64,000 nucleotides of DNA from Deinococcus budaensis (GTDB lineage: Bacteria > Deinococcota > Deinococci > Deinococcales > Deinococcaceae): assembly GCF_014201885.1 (NCBI RefSeq), contig NZ_JACHFN010000003.1, forward strand, positions 186,001 to 250,000, given 5' to 3'. Made by a program: the position numbers and the translations under genes. Each line of letters starts with the position of its first letter. The stretch's first letter is position 1. The notes below the pieces were generated by a model. It was given only the letters and a program-made list of their open reading frames with translations. It was not told the DNA's origin and made no database searches. Positions 1 through 12,283 of the stretch are shown piece by piece.

Positions 1-1
1 G

Positions 2-163
2 CCCGGCGTGGCCGAGACGCTGGACTGGGCGGCGGCGCTCGTCGCCCTGCACCGCGACTGGCTCGACGCGGAGGCGCTGGAGCTGACCCTGGGCGCCGTG
101 CTGAAGCTGCGCGAGGACCAACTCCTGGCCCGCCCGGTGCTGGAGAAGCTCGCCCGGCCGTGA
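2..163 (+). CDS. MoxR-family AAA+ ATPase, C-terminal end (partial)
   Basis: Only the last 53 codons are in the window, in the frame that ends with TGA at 161-163. The visible tail is helical and charged and resembles the lid end of MoxR ATPases that partner VWA proteins. The next gene starts at a GTG overlapping this stop (GTGA), so the two are translationally coupled, as is usual for MoxR/VWA pairs. These pairs act as chaperones that mature or activate target proteins; the target here is unknown. The assignment leans on the neighbour, because the Walker motifs lie outside the window. Confidence 0.6.
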   Translation, partial: PGVAETLDWAAALVALHRDWLDAEALELTLGAVLKLREDQLLARPVLEKLARP

Positions 164-1395
164 CCGCCGACCTCCCCTCGCGCGTGTCGGCCCTGTGCGC
201 CCACCTGCGCTCGGCGCACGGCTTCCGGCTGGGACCGGGTGAAACGGCAGCGGCCCTCGCCGCGCTGGAGGCAGTGAATCTGGGGCGGCGGCGCGAGGTG
301 CGGGATGCCCTGCGGGCCGTGCTGACCGCCAGCCGGGAGGAGGGACGGGTATTTGACGCGGCCTTCGATACCCTCTTCCGGCAGGGCGAGGCTCCTGCGC
401 CGCCCCAGTTGCCGCCCCTGCTGCCCCAGACGCAGGCCCCGCTGCCGCCCCCACCCCCGGCTCCAGCGAGCCAGACGGGAGACGGAGGGCCGCCCCGACC
501 CACCGCAGCGGGCCGAGCCATCGCGGGCGAGGAAGATGACGCCGCGCCTACCCCCACCCGTCCCGACCCCGAACGCGAGGCAACGGGCGACCCGGACACA
601 TCCGCACCCCTGCTTCACGCCCGCCGAAGTCCGAATGCGGGCGCGGGGGGTGGCGTGACCACCCCGGAGGACGACCTCACGGGGATGCTGCGGGCAGCCG
701 GGGCGCTGGTGCGGGCGGTGGAACTGGGGCGCGGGCGGCGGCTCGTTCCGCGTCCGGTCGGCTCCCGGCTCGACGCCCGGCGCACCCTGCGCTCAGCGGC
801 GCGGACGGCGGGCGACCCGGCCCGGCTGCGCTGGCTGGGACGGCCCCAGCGTGCCCCCCGCTTCCTGCTGGTGCTCGACGGCAGCCGCAGCATGGGCGAG
901 CACGCGGCGCGGCTGCTGCGCTTCGCCCACGCCCTGCACCTGCGCTCGCGGCGGGTGGAGGTGTATGCCTTTTCCACCGACCTCACGCGCCTGACCCCGC
1001 ACCTGCGCCGGGCGGTGCCGGGAGCGGCCCTGACCCTCCCTGACCTCGGTGGGGCGTGGGGCGGCGGCACCCGCATCGGGGACAACCTGTTGCGGCTGGC
1101 GCGGGAGGAGCGGAGCCGGGTGACCCGCGACACGGTGGTCCTGATTCTCAGCGACGGACTGGACACGGGCGAACCGGACACGCTGACCCGCGCCCTGCGC
1201 GACCTCCGCGCCCGCGCGGGCCTGCTGGTGTGGCTCTCGCCACTGGCCTCCCTGCCCGGCTACCAGCCCGTGCAGCGGGCGGTGGCGGCGGCCCTTCCGC
1301 TGCTGGACGCCTTCCTGCCCGCCGCCAGCCTGCGCGACCTCCACGCGCTGCCGGGACGACTGCGGCAGCAGAAACGGCCAGCCGCTGGGGACTGA
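160..1395 (+). CDS. VWA domain protein (CoxE-like), partner of MoxR ATPase
   Basis: The protein has 411 residues with a GTG start overlapping the upstream stop. The N-terminal ~75 residues are helical, followed by a Pro/Ala-rich disordered linker (about 75-165) and a C-terminal von Willebrand A fold from about 225. The MIDAS motif DxSxS is visible as D240-G-S-R-S244, and a later SDG(L)D segment fits the third MIDAS loop. CoxE-like VWA proteins work with MoxR ATPases in metal insertion or complex assembly. No cox, nor or rubisco genes are visible nearby, so the client is unknown. The following gene is on the other strand. Confidence 0.8.
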   Translation: MTADLPSRVSALCAHLRSAHGFRLGPGETAAALAALEAVNLGRRREVRDALRAVLTASREEGRVFDAAFDTLFRQGEAPAPPQLPPLLPQTQAPLPPPPPAPASQTGDGGPPRPTAAGRAIAGEEDDAAPTPTRPDPEREATGDPDTSAPLLHARRSPNAGAGGGVTTPEDDLTGMLRAAGALVRAVELGRGRRLVPRPVGSRLDARRTLRSAARTAGDPARLRWLGRPQRAPRFLLVLDGSRSMGEHAARLLRFAHALHLRSRRVEVYAFSTDLTRLTPHLRRAVPGAALTLPDLGGAWGGGTRIGDNLLRLAREERSRVTRDTVVLILSDGLDTGEPDTLTRALRDLRARAGLLVWLSPLASLPGYQPVQRAVAAALPLLDAFLPAASLRDLHALPGRLRQQKRPAAGD

Positions 1396-1414
1396 CCGTT
1401 GAAAGCTGAGGGGT

Positions 1415-1729
1415 CTACCGGTACTTCAGGGCTTCCATCAACTCCTCGACCATCTCCAGCGTGTCCCCGCGCTCGTGGGCGGTGGCGACGTGGGCTTCGA
1501 GGTGGCCACGCAGGACGACCTCACCCGCGCCGGAGAGGGCGCCCTGCACCGCCTTGATCTGCCGCAGCACGTCCACGCAGTACACGTCCGGCTCGTCGAG
1601 CATCCGCACGATGGACTCCAGATGCCCCCGCGCAATGCTCAGGCGCCGGGCCGCGCGGCGGCGGGCGTCTTCGGGCATGCACAGCTTGTTCTCGGGGTGG
1701 CAGTGGGCGGCGGGGTCGGCCTGAGTCAT
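1415..1729 (-). CDS. csoR: CsoR/RcnR-family metal-sensing repressor
   Basis: A 104-residue all-helical DUF156 protein. The predicted metal ligands are C51, H76 and H80, with the 25- and 4-residue spacing of the family. The third ligand is His rather than the Cys of classical Cu(I) CsoR, so the set is C-H-H; as I recall, the Thermus thermophilus CsoR has the same set. The start ATG overlaps the stop of the upstream DUF305 gene (ATGA), making csoR the last gene of copZ-DUF305-csoR. It probably represses both arms of the copper island through the G/C-rich operator at 2594-2614. Copper is inferred from the neighbours; a Ni/Co or broader response is possible for a C-H-H site. Confidence 0.88.
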   Translation of the reverse strand: MTQADPAAHCHPENKLCMPEDARRRAARRLSIARGHLESIVRMLDEPDVYCVDVLRQIKAVQGALSGAGEVVLRGHLEAHVATAHERGDTLEMVEELMEALKYR

Positions 1730-2274
1730 TTCACGACCTTCAGCCACGCGCGGTACTGGTTGATCTCGGCAGACTGGCTCCGGATGATCTGCCCGGCCAG
1801 CTTCCGCACGGCGGCGTTCTGGGTGCGGGCCGGGACCAGCCGCGCCATCTCGACCGCGCCCTGGTGGTGAGGAATCATGTCGGCCAGGAACCAACGGTCC
1901 ACGCCGCTGCGCGGAACGTTCAGGGTCATGGAGGTGGGGCGGTAGGCCTTGCCTGTCCAAGTCTTCACCCAGGCGCCCATCTGCGCGAGTTCCTTTTCCT
2001 GCGCGGTGATGACCTCGCGGGCGGCGGCCCGAACCCGTGAGTCGCGGCCGGACTTCAGGGAGGCCCGCGCCATCTCCACCGCCATCTGGTGGTGGTCCAT
2101 CATGAGCTGCGAGAAGCGCACGTCGAAGGCCCGGCCCCGCAGGGAGCGCAGCTCGGCCATCATCTGCGCGTTCATCGCCTCCATCGTCATGGCGCCCCCG
2201 TGGCCCCCATGCGAGTGCGTCTGGGCCAGCGCCCCACCCGCGAGCGCTGCCCCCAGCAGCAGGCCCCGCCTCAC
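1726..2274 (-). CDS. DUF305 (CopM-like) exported copper-associated protein
   Basis: A 182-residue protein with a short hydrophobic N-terminal signal (about 4-17), then a His/Met-rich stretch and two DUF305 half-repeats. Each half carries a paired-His motif (HH61-62 and HH136-137) followed by Met/Glu residues typical of the family. Proteins of this family in cyanobacteria (CopM) bind copper outside the cytoplasm. The start is a GTG overlapping the copZ stop (GTGA), and the stop overlaps the csoR start (ATGA), so the three genes form one coupled unit. A periplasmic copper-binding role is inferred from family and neighbourhood. Confidence 0.85.
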   Translation of the reverse strand: MRRGLLLGAALAGGALAQTHSHGGHGGAMTMEAMNAQMMAELRSLRGRAFDVRFSQLMMDHHQMAVEMARASLKSGRDSRVRAAAREVITAQEKELAQMGAWVKTWTGKAYRPTSMTLNVPRSGVDRWFLADMIPHHQGAVEMARLVPARTQNAAVRKLAGQIIRSQSAEINQYRAWLKVVK

Positions 2275-2480
2275 TGCCCGGCGGCGACCGTCGCGCCGTA
2301 GCCTTCCTCGGTCACGGCGGCGATCAGGGCGCTCTGCTCGGCCTCGCCCTGCACGGTCGCCTTGCCCGCCGAAAGGTCCACCTGGACACCTTGCACGCCA
2401 GGAACGCCCTTCAGCGCCCCCTCCACGGCCTTCACGCAGTGCCCGCAGCTCATTCCGGAAATGGTCAGTTCAGTGGTCAT
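2271..2480 (-). CDS. copZ: CopZ copper chaperone (HMA domain)
   Basis: A 69-residue stand-alone heavy-metal-associated domain with the Cu(I) site GMSCGHC (C12, C15). CopZ carries Cu(I) in the cytosol to the P-type ATPase and to the repressor. It is the first gene of the leftward copZ-DUF305-csoR unit and is divergent from copA. The start ATG lies 6 nt after a TATCCT -10 box (2487-2492, minus), so the mRNA is probably leaderless. Length and motif match the family exactly. Confidence 0.95.
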   Translation of the reverse strand: MTTELTISGMSCGHCVKAVEGALKGVPGVQGVQVDLSAGKATVQGEAEQSALIAAVTEEGYGATVAAGQ

Positions 2481-2486
2481 GGTCCC

Positions 2487-2492
2487 AGGATA
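2487..2492 (-). promoter_or_regulatory. -10 box for leaderless copZ
   Basis: TATCCT on the minus strand ends 6 nt before the copZ ATG. This spacing puts the transcription start at or next to the start codon. Confidence 0.6.
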
Positions 2493-2593
2493 GACCCAGG
2501 GGGGGAGGGTGTCAAGGAATGAACGACTCTTGCTTGTTTAGAGGATCAAAGGGATTCCACCCCAGCGGCTATTTCCCAAATCATGTGGCTTGC

Positions 2594-2614
2594 TATCCCC
2601 CCCCGGAGGGTATA
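2594..2614. promoter_or_regulatory. Candidate CsoR operator between copZ and copA
   Basis: An imperfect palindrome with outer arms TAT/ATA around a C8 tract and GGAGGG. Read on the minus strand it has the ATACCC-n-GGGGG-TA layout I recall for CsoR operators such as that of Bacillus subtilis copZA. It overlaps the copA -10 region (TAGGCT, 2613-2618), as expected for a repressor site, and is about 100 nt from the copZ -10. Confidence 0.6.
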
Positions 2615-2618
2615 GGCT
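2613..2618 (+). promoter_or_regulatory. -10 box for leaderless copA
   Basis: TAGGCT ends 6 nt before the copA ATG at 2625 and overlaps the candidate CsoR operator. Confidence 0.6.
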
Positions 2619-2624
2619 GGGTGC

Positions 2625-5153
<2,529 letters not shown>

Positions 5154-5178
5154 TCCTCTCCCCCGCCCCACGTTCCGC

Positions 5179-5184
5179 TAGCCT
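5179..5184 (+). promoter_or_regulatory. -10 box for leaderless gene at 5191
   Basis: TAGCCT ends exactly 6 nt before the ATG at 5191. It lies in the 37-nt gap after copA, so this gene can be transcribed independently of copA. Confidence 0.55.
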
Positions 5185-5190
5185 CGGTCT

Positions 5191-5598
5191 ATGGCGAAGC
5201 TGAACGTGGGACCTTACGTGGCGAGTCTCAAGACCTCCCCGGCGCAGGTGCGCGACCGGGCCGCCTTTCTGGACCGCGCCCGGCTGCGCGACGAGGTGCC
5301 GCAGGTGGCCGGGATGCCGCTGGTCGGCCTGGGGGGAAGCTGCGGCAAGCCCGCCTTCCTGCTGCCCTACCTGATCCGCTGGGACGAGACGAACACGCGG
5401 GCGCTGGAGGCTGTGGCGGCCGAGTTCGGCTGTTTCGTCGAATACGGCGCTTACCCGCACCTCAAACTGGAGGACGGTGGGCAGGAGATCGCGGCGGTGC
5501 AGGACTGGGCAAACATGGCGATGGTCTTCGTGCGCCCCGGCTACGAGCGCGGCGAGGAAGTGCTGACCCAGCTGGCCGACGCCCTGCGCCCGGCCTGA
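5191..5598 (+). CDS. Conserved-looking protein of unknown function in the copper island
   Basis: A 135-residue soluble protein with no signal peptide and no membrane segment. I do not recognise the family. Visible elements are a Gly-rich turn with a Cys around residue 50 (GLGGSCGKP) and a second Cys near 79, plus many aromatic and charged residues typical of a folded domain. It sits 37 nt after copA with its own -10 box and is followed 59 nt later by a Csp-like copper-storage gene. The position suggests a role linked to copper, but no metal-binding motif is clear. Confidence 0.7.
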   Translation: MAKLNVGPYVASLKTSPAQVRDRAAFLDRARLRDEVPQVAGMPLVGLGGSCGKPAFLLPYLIRWDETNTRALEAVAAEFGCFVEYGAYPHLKLEDGGQEIAAVQDWANMAMVFVRPGYERGEEVLTQLADALRPA

Positions 5599-5631
5599 AG
5601 GTTTCTCCCACGTCCTCCTCAGACGGGCGGG

Positions 5632-5637
5632 TACGGT
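5632..5637 (+). promoter_or_regulatory. -10 box for the Csp-like gene
   Basis: TACGGT lies 20 nt before the ATG at 5658. The short leader carries an AGGAGG ribosome-binding site at 5644-5649, so this gene is leadered, unlike its neighbours. Confidence 0.45.
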
Positions 5638-5657
5638 AGGGGCAGGAGGGCTTCACC

Positions 5658-6005
5658 ATGACCCAGTCCCTGAACGTGCAACGGATGCAGGAGTGCCTCG
5701 ATGCCTGCCTCGCCTGCCTGCGGGCCTGCGAGATGTGCGCCGAGGCGTGCCTGGACGAGGCGGACGTGACGATGATGGCCGAGTGCATCCGCCGCGACCG
5801 GGACTGCGCCGACGCCTGCGCCCTGACCGCCCGGCTGCTGATGCGGGCGAGCGACCTGCACCCGGAGGCCTGCCGGATGTGCGCCGAGGCCTGCGCCCGC
5901 TGCGCCGAGGAATGCGAGCGGCACGCCGGGCACCACGAGCACTGCCGTATCTGCGCCGAGGCCTGCCGCCGCTGCGAAACGCTGTGCCGTCAGATAGCGG
6001 CCTGA
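5658..6005 (+). CDS. Csp-like four-helix-bundle copper-storage protein (DUF326)
   Basis: A 115-residue protein with 19 cysteines (C13, 17, 20, 24, 27, 31, 43, 50, 54, 72, 75, 79, 82, 86, 96, 99, 103, 106, 110), mostly spaced by 3 or 4 so that they line the inside of helices. This is the pattern of Csp copper-storage proteins, which hold many Cu(I) ions in a four-helix bundle. There is no Tat or Sec signal, so it should be the cytosolic (Csp3-like) type. It is the last gene of the rightward copper arm and is followed by a terminator hairpin. It probably buffers Cu(I) not exported by CopA. Confidence 0.9.
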   Translation: MTQSLNVQRMQECLDACLACLRACEMCAEACLDEADVTMMAECIRRDRDCADACALTARLLMRASDLHPEACRMCAEACARCAEECERHAGHHEHCRICAEACRRCETLCRQIAA

Positions 6006-6019
6006 ACAAGACAAGACAG

Positions 6020-6053
6020 ATGCCCCCAGTCACCCGAACTAGGGGCATTCTTT
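6020..6053 (+). terminator. Intrinsic terminator after the Csp-like gene
   Basis: ATGCCCC (6020-6026) pairs with GGGGCAT (6042-6048), followed by TTCTTT. It closes the rightward copper transcript. Confidence 0.6.
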
Positions 6054-6094
6054 GAGGCAGAGCCCAGCATATCCGTTAAAGCGCCGTGCAGTTC

Positions 6095-6442
6095 CTATCC
6101 CTCGCGGAAAGCTCGCCAGTGGATCACAAGAAAAGCAGAGACACCGAGCAGAAAAATCAGCCCCGGATAGACCACGAAGGCCGGACCCCCAAGACCATCA
6201 GGCAAATAAAGCACGCAAGTGAGCAGAAACACACCGAGAGCCACCCAGGTTGCCGCGCCGAGGATGCCTGGTCGTTCGGACCTCCGAAAACCTGACATCA
6301 GCCAGAGCGACAATAGATAGGGCGCGATCGTACAGGCCAGGACGAGGGCGTTTTTCCACTCTTGCCAGAACAACCAGCCGCTCTGCCGCACCAACGCGGC
6401 GACCGCCACAAACAGGGCCAGGATTAAGAGGAGGCGGCCCAA
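6095..6442 (-). CDS. Small integral membrane protein, unknown
   Basis: About 115 residues with at least three long hydrophobic segments and an Arg/His-rich C-terminus, so very likely membrane-embedded. I do not recognise the family. The start is uncertain: no ATG or GTG is available near the N-terminus; the TTG at 6442 is used here, and a CTG at about 6463 overlapping the upstream stop is an alternative. It follows the 70-residue gene directly on the same strand and probably forms an operon with it. Confidence 0.55.
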   Translation of the reverse strand: MGRLLLILALFVAVAALVRQSGWLFWQEWKNALVLACTIAPYLLSLWLMSGFRRSERPGILGAATWVALGVFLLTCVLYLPDGLGGPAFVVYPGLIFLLGVSAFLVIHWRAFREG

Positions 6443-6459
6443 ACCTCCTGCTGACCAGG

Positions 6460-6672
6460 TCAGAACCAGCCGCGCCGCTTGGCCTTCTTCCCACCCAGTC
6501 GGCGCTCGGCCTGCGAGAGCGCGAAGTCGAGGGCGCGGTCGCGCTTGCGGAGCTTGGTGTATTTGCCGCGCTTCGCCATCTGCTGGCGGCGCATCACCGA
6601 GACGACTTGCAGAATCAGGGGCGCGTAGACCATCAACTTGCCGAGTTTGCCGGAGGAGCGGCGTGCTTTCAT
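6460..6672 (-). CDS. Small basic protein with one membrane segment, unknown
   Basis: A 70-residue protein starting at the ATG at 6672. It has a basic N-terminus, one hydrophobic stretch (about residues 10-26) and a strongly basic C-terminal half rich in Lys/Arg, ending KKAKRRGWF. A longer reading to 6732 would add a low-complexity stretch and is less likely. The family is not recognised. The next gene on this strand begins at or just after its stop. Confidence 0.6.
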   Translation of the reverse strand: MKARRSSGKLGKLMVYAPLILQVVSVMRRQQMAKRGKYTKLRKRDRALDFALSQAERRLGGKKAKRRGWF

Positions 6673-6748
6673 GCCTCCCATTACGGCACGGGGAGTGCAA
6701 AAGTTGCTGAGGTCCGGCTGACCCGCCTTCACCCTCCCCCCGCCGCCC

Positions 6749-6754
6749 TACACT
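6749..6754 (+). promoter_or_regulatory. -10 box for leaderless M20 amidohydrolase
   Basis: TACACT ends 5 nt before the ATG at 6760. Confidence 0.55.
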
Positions 6755-6759
6755 GGGGC

Positions 6760-7938
<1,179 letters not shown>

Positions 7939-7948
7939 GGCGGGGACC

Positions 7949-8401
7949 ATGCTGCCCGAGGCCCTGGCCCGCCAGATTCTGCAAGACCACGCGGCGCACC
8001 CGCGCGGCCGGGGCGAGATCGCGGGCGCCCCGCACGCGGCGCTGGACAACCCGGGCTGCGGCGATCAGGTCACGGTCTGGGCGCGGGTGGAGGGCGGCGT
8101 GCTGGCCGGGGTGCGCTTCGCCGGGCGCGGCTGCGTGATCAGTCAGGCCAGCGCCAGCCTGATGACCCAGGCGCTGGAGGGCCGGACGCTGGAGGACGCC
8201 CGCGCGCTGGCGGCCCGCTTCCGCGCGGTGGTGATGGGCGAGGCCGCGCCCGACCCGGCGCTGGGCGACCTGCGGGCGCTGGCGGGCGTGAGCCGTCTGC
8301 ACGCCCGGCGCCGCTGCGCGCTGCTGGCCTGGCGGGCGCTGGACGCGGCGCTGGCGGGAAGCGGCGCCGGAGCCGGGGAGGGCGAACCGGGGAGAGCGTG
8401 A
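7949..8401 (+). CDS. sufU: SufU-type iron-sulfur cluster assembly protein
   Basis: A 150-residue NifU N-terminal-like protein. The conserved ligands are C37 (NPGCGD, with D39), C62 (GRGCVIS) and C123 (RRCAL), matching the Cys/Asp/Cys/Cys set of SufU. SufU is a zinc protein that accepts sulfur from the SufS desulfurase. The last ~12 residues are a low-complexity Gly/Ala/Glu tail. It starts 10 nt after the amidohydrolase stop behind a GGGG-rich ribosome site, so both are probably on one transcript. No sufBCDS genes are visible in the window. Confidence 0.88.
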   Translation: MLPEALARQILQDHAAHPRGRGEIAGAPHAALDNPGCGDQVTVWARVEGGVLAGVRFAGRGCVISQASASLMTQALEGRTLEDARALAARFRAVVMGEAAPDPALGDLRALAGVSRLHARRRCALLAWRALDAALAGSGAGAGEGEPGRA

Positions 8402-8504
8402 CCTCTGGCGTGCCCGGTGCGGCACGCGGGCCAGCAGGGACAGCGGGCGGGGTGGGGGCCAAGCACCGCGCCGTGAACGTCCCTTTCTGCCTGCCCTCCC
8501 CTGC

Positions 8505-11327
8505 CTACCTCGGAGCAGCCTCGGCCTCGTCCGTGCGGCGGCCCGGCGCGCCGGTCCCGGCGTGCCGCACGGAGCCGAACGCCCCGGCTTGCCACAGCTC
8601 CACGAAGCGGTCGGTCAGGTGGGGGTCGAACTGGGTGCCGCGTCCCGCCCGAAGCAGGGCCAGGGCCTCTGCGGGGGGCAGGGCGGGGCGGTAGGGCCGC
8701 GCACTCACCAGGGCGTCGTACACGTCACACAGGGCAAAGAGCCGCGCCAGGGGCGGAATCTCCTCGCCCTTCAGCCCGTCGGGGTAGCCCTGGCCGTCCC
8801 AGCGCTCGTGGTGCGAGCGGACCACGCCGATGGCCTCGGGGTGCAAAAAAGGGATGCGGGCGGTCAGCGCCGCGCCCAGCAGCACGTGGCCCTCGACCAC
8901 CTCGCGCTCCTGGGGGGTCAGGCGGCCGGGCTTGAGCAGCACGGCGTCGGGCACGCCCAGCTTGCCGATGTCGTGCAGCGCCGCGCCCTGACGCAGCCCC
9001 AGCAGCCGCTCGGCGCACAGCCCCAGCGCCTGCCCGAACGCCAGGGCGTGGGCCTGCACCCGCTCGGTGTGGCCCTGGGTCTCGAAGTCGCGGGCCTCCA
9101 GCGCAAAGCCCAGCGTGTTCAGCGCCGCTTCCAGGGTGGCGCGCAGGTCCTGGACGTGCGCGCCGCGTTCCAGCAGCCGCGCCGCCAGACTGGCGAGCAT
9201 CAGCGCGAGGTGCTCGTCGGCAGGCAAGAAGGGCCGCTCGGCCTCCCGGGTGATCACCAGCACGCCCAGCGGCTCCAGGTGGTGGGTGGGCAGCGGCGCC
9301 ACCAGCATCGCCTGATGGCCCAGTTGCGCGCGGCGGTAGACCCCGGGGTGCTGCTGCACGTCGTCCACCCGCAGCGTCCGGCCCTCCCGCAGCGCGGCCC
9401 ACGCCAGCCCCTCCCCGCGCGGCAGTTCCACCGGACCGAGGTCGCCTCCCGCGATCTCGGCGCCCGAGGACAGCAGCCGGTCGCCCGCCGGGTCGTAGCG
9501 CAGCAGCACCGCCCAGCGGGCACGCAGCAGGTCGACGGCCGCCTGCGACAGGTGCTCGTCGACCGAGACGGCGCCCCCCCGCCCGGCCCCCACCCGCAGG
9601 TGCAGCTCGCCCAGCACGCCCAGTTCACGCCAGCGCTCCTGCAAGTCGAGCAGCGCGGCGATCTGCCGGGCAAACAGCTCGGCCACCTCGGTGCTCTGGT
9701 CGTCAAAGGCGTCGGCGGGGCCGCGCGCGTCGAGGTTGAGGTGCGCGACGACCTCGCCGCCCAGCACCACCGGCAAGCAGAGGTTGGCCTCATGCTCGCC
9801 GCCCCGCCCGGCGGCCTCCAGCGCGCGCACCACGCCATCTTCCAGCACCTCCCCGGAGGAAACGGAGGCGGCCTGCAACTCGGCCCCGCGCAGCACCCGG
9901 GGCCTGCCCGCGCGCCACGCCGAGGGAGACCGGGCATACCAGCGCTGCTGCGAGGCCTCGGAGAGGGTCAGGCCCATCAGCTCCGGGCCGTAGCCCTCGG
10001 CGGCGCAGATGCGGAAGCCCCGGCCCTCGCGGATGGCCAGCGAGCCGCCCACGGCCCCGTCCACCGCGTCCACCGCCAGGCGCAGCACCTCGGTCCAGTC
10101 CTCGTCGTGCAGGGTGCGGCGCTCGGCCAGCAGCCCGACCGTGGTCCGCAGCGCCTGCCACACCGAGTGCCGGGGTTGGATCGGCCCGCTGCCCGGCAGC
10201 CCCGGCCCCGGCCACCCCTGTCCGGCCAGCTCCGTGCCCGGCGCCCCGGCCCCCAGCTCGGCCGCCCGGGCCGCCGAACCGTCCGGCGGGGTCCAGACCA
10301 CCAGGCGCCCCCGGCCATTGGTCTTGGCGAGGTAAAGCGCCTCGTCGGCGCGGCGAAACAGCGCGGCCGCACTCTCGCCCGGCCGGCGGGTCGCCAGCCC
10401 CGCCGAGAGGGTAAGGCCCGCCCACATGCCCCGGCCCGCCGCCGGGACCTCGCGCAGCAGCGCCTCGACCTGCGCGCGGGCGCGGCTCTCGGCGCCCAGG
10501 TCGGCCAGCAGCGCGAATTCCTCGCCGCCCACCCGGTAGGGGCGCAGGTGCGCCGGGTCCAGTTCGCGCAGCAGCGCCGCGACGTGCTCCAGGGCGCGGT
10601 CCCCCGCCGCGTGGCCGTGCGTGTCGTTGATCCGCTTGAAATGGTCGAGGTCCAGCAGCACCAGCTGGGTGCCGGGGTCCAGGGCCGCGAGGTCCTCGTC
10701 GAACTGGCGGCGGTTGCTCAGGCCGGTCAGGTCGTCGGTGCGGGCCTGGGTCCGCAGGGTGTGGGCCAGGCTCAGCAGCCGCAGCCGCGAGTGCAAGATG
10801 CCCAGCGCGAGCACCGCCCCCGCCGCGCTGAGCAGCACGCCCAGCGGGTAGTACAGGGCGGCCACGCTGCGGCCCTGCGGCGTCAGCAGCAGCGGCAACC
10901 CCACCCCCAGAAACGGCACCGGCGCCAGCCACAGATCGCGCGCCCGCAGCTGCGGCCGGGTCACCGGCAAGCGGCGCCGGAGCGCGCCCGTCAGCGCCAC
11001 CACGCTCAGGCCGCTCAACGCCGTGGCCAGGCCGCCGTGCAGGTCCTCGGCCGCGCGCCACAGCAGGGCGGGCAGCAGGGTCAGCGCGCCCGCCAGCGGC
11101 CCGTAGCGCAGGGTGACCAGCGCCACCGGCACGTACCGCAGGTCCAGCCGGAAGCCCTCCAGCCGCAGGGCATACATCATCAGCAGCCAGCTGGCCCCCG
11201 ACGCGAGGGCCACCCGCAGCACATGTTCGGCCCGCCGCCGCCGCACTGGCCACTCGTGGTAGCTCAGGCTCAGCAAAAAGGCGCAGCTCACCAGCAGGGA
11301 CAGGTTGAACAACATGTCAAGGGCCAC
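8505..11327 (-). CDS. Membrane c-di-GMP protein: 5TM-LytS-like, GGDEF, two GAF-like domains and HD-GYP
   Basis: A 940-residue multidomain signalling protein. An N-terminal block of membrane helices (about 1-185) resembles the 5TM-LYT sensor. A GGDEF domain follows with intact GGEEF at 267-271, consistent with diguanylate cyclase activity. Two GAF-like regions occupy about 370-520 and 545-690. The C-terminus is HD-GYP, with H785-D786 and an HHE...GQGYP motif, consistent with c-di-GMP hydrolysis. Synthesis and degradation are therefore in one polypeptide. The GTG at 11327 is taken as start; an ATG at 11315 is an alternative and neither has a strong ribosome site. Confidence 0.92.
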   Translation of the reverse strand: MALDMLFNLSLLVSCAFLLSLSYHEWPVRRRRAEHVLRVALASGASWLLMMYALRLEGFRLDLRYVPVALVTLRYGPLAGALTLLPALLWRAAEDLHGGLATALSGLSVVALTGALRRRLPVTRPQLRARDLWLAPVPFLGVGLPLLLTPQGRSVAALYYPLGVLLSAAGAVLALGILHSRLRLLSLAHTLRTQARTDDLTGLSNRRQFDEDLAALDPGTQLVLLDLDHFKRINDTHGHAAGDRALEHVAALLRELDPAHLRPYRVGGEEFALLADLGAESRARAQVEALLREVPAAGRGMWAGLTLSAGLATRRPGESAAALFRRADEALYLAKTNGRGRLVVWTPPDGSAARAAELGAGAPGTELAGQGWPGPGLPGSGPIQPRHSVWQALRTTVGLLAERRTLHDEDWTEVLRLAVDAVDGAVGGSLAIREGRGFRICAAEGYGPELMGLTLSEASQQRWYARSPSAWRAGRPRVLRGAELQAASVSSGEVLEDGVVRALEAAGRGGEHEANLCLPVVLGGEVVAHLNLDARGPADAFDDQSTEVAELFARQIAALLDLQERWRELGVLGELHLRVGAGRGGAVSVDEHLSQAAVDLLRARWAVLLRYDPAGDRLLSSGAEIAGGDLGPVELPRGEGLAWAALREGRTLRVDDVQQHPGVYRRAQLGHQAMLVAPLPTHHLEPLGVLVITREAERPFLPADEHLALMLASLAARLLERGAHVQDLRATLEAALNTLGFALEARDFETQGHTERVQAHALAFGQALGLCAERLLGLRQGAALHDIGKLGVPDAVLLKPGRLTPQEREVVEGHVLLGAALTARIPFLHPEAIGVVRSHHERWDGQGYPDGLKGEEIPPLARLFALCDVYDALVSARPYRPALPPAEALALLRAGRGTQFDPHLTDRFVELWQAGAFGSVRHAGTGAPGRRTDEAEAAPR

Positions 11328-11485
11328 CCGGACGCCGCCGCGCCCACACAGAAAAGACCTGGGAGGCCTAGGGGGGGGAACCGCTCCCGCCCCGGCACCG
11401 CCGCATTGTGCCTCAGCTCAGCAGTAAATGCCAGGTTACGCCCGCCCGCACGTGAGATTTTCGTCTTTTTGGACTGCTGCCCAGT

Positions 11486-11504
11486 GGGGGGGATCCCCCC
11501 CCCC
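11486..11504. other. G7-AT-C10 palindrome downstream of folE
   Basis: Seven G, AT, then ten C form a perfect 16-bp palindrome (11486-11501) just after the folE stop. It could fold as a GC hairpin that ends folE transcription, but there is no T-run. It may also be a replication-slippage site. Confidence 0.35.
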
Positions 11505-11514
11505 GGCCCCGGCG

Positions 11515-12126
<612 letters not shown>

Positions 12127-12212
12127 GGTAGGTCAGCTCCTTATGCTCCCGCGTCTGTGACTCCGGCAGCAGGCGCCAGCGGCCCGGCAAGCGCGGGTGA
12201 GGGTGGTCTTGG

Positions 12213-12218
12213 AGTGTA
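12213..12218 (-). promoter_or_regulatory. Candidate -10 box for folE
   Basis: TACACT on the minus strand about 86 nt before the TTG start, consistent with a leadered mRNA that uses the AAGGAG site. Confidence 0.35.
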
Positions 12219-12283
12219 GAGGCCGGACCTGCCCGCCAACTGTCGCGCTGGGGACGGTCGGGCGGAAAAGGTCCGGGGGCAAA

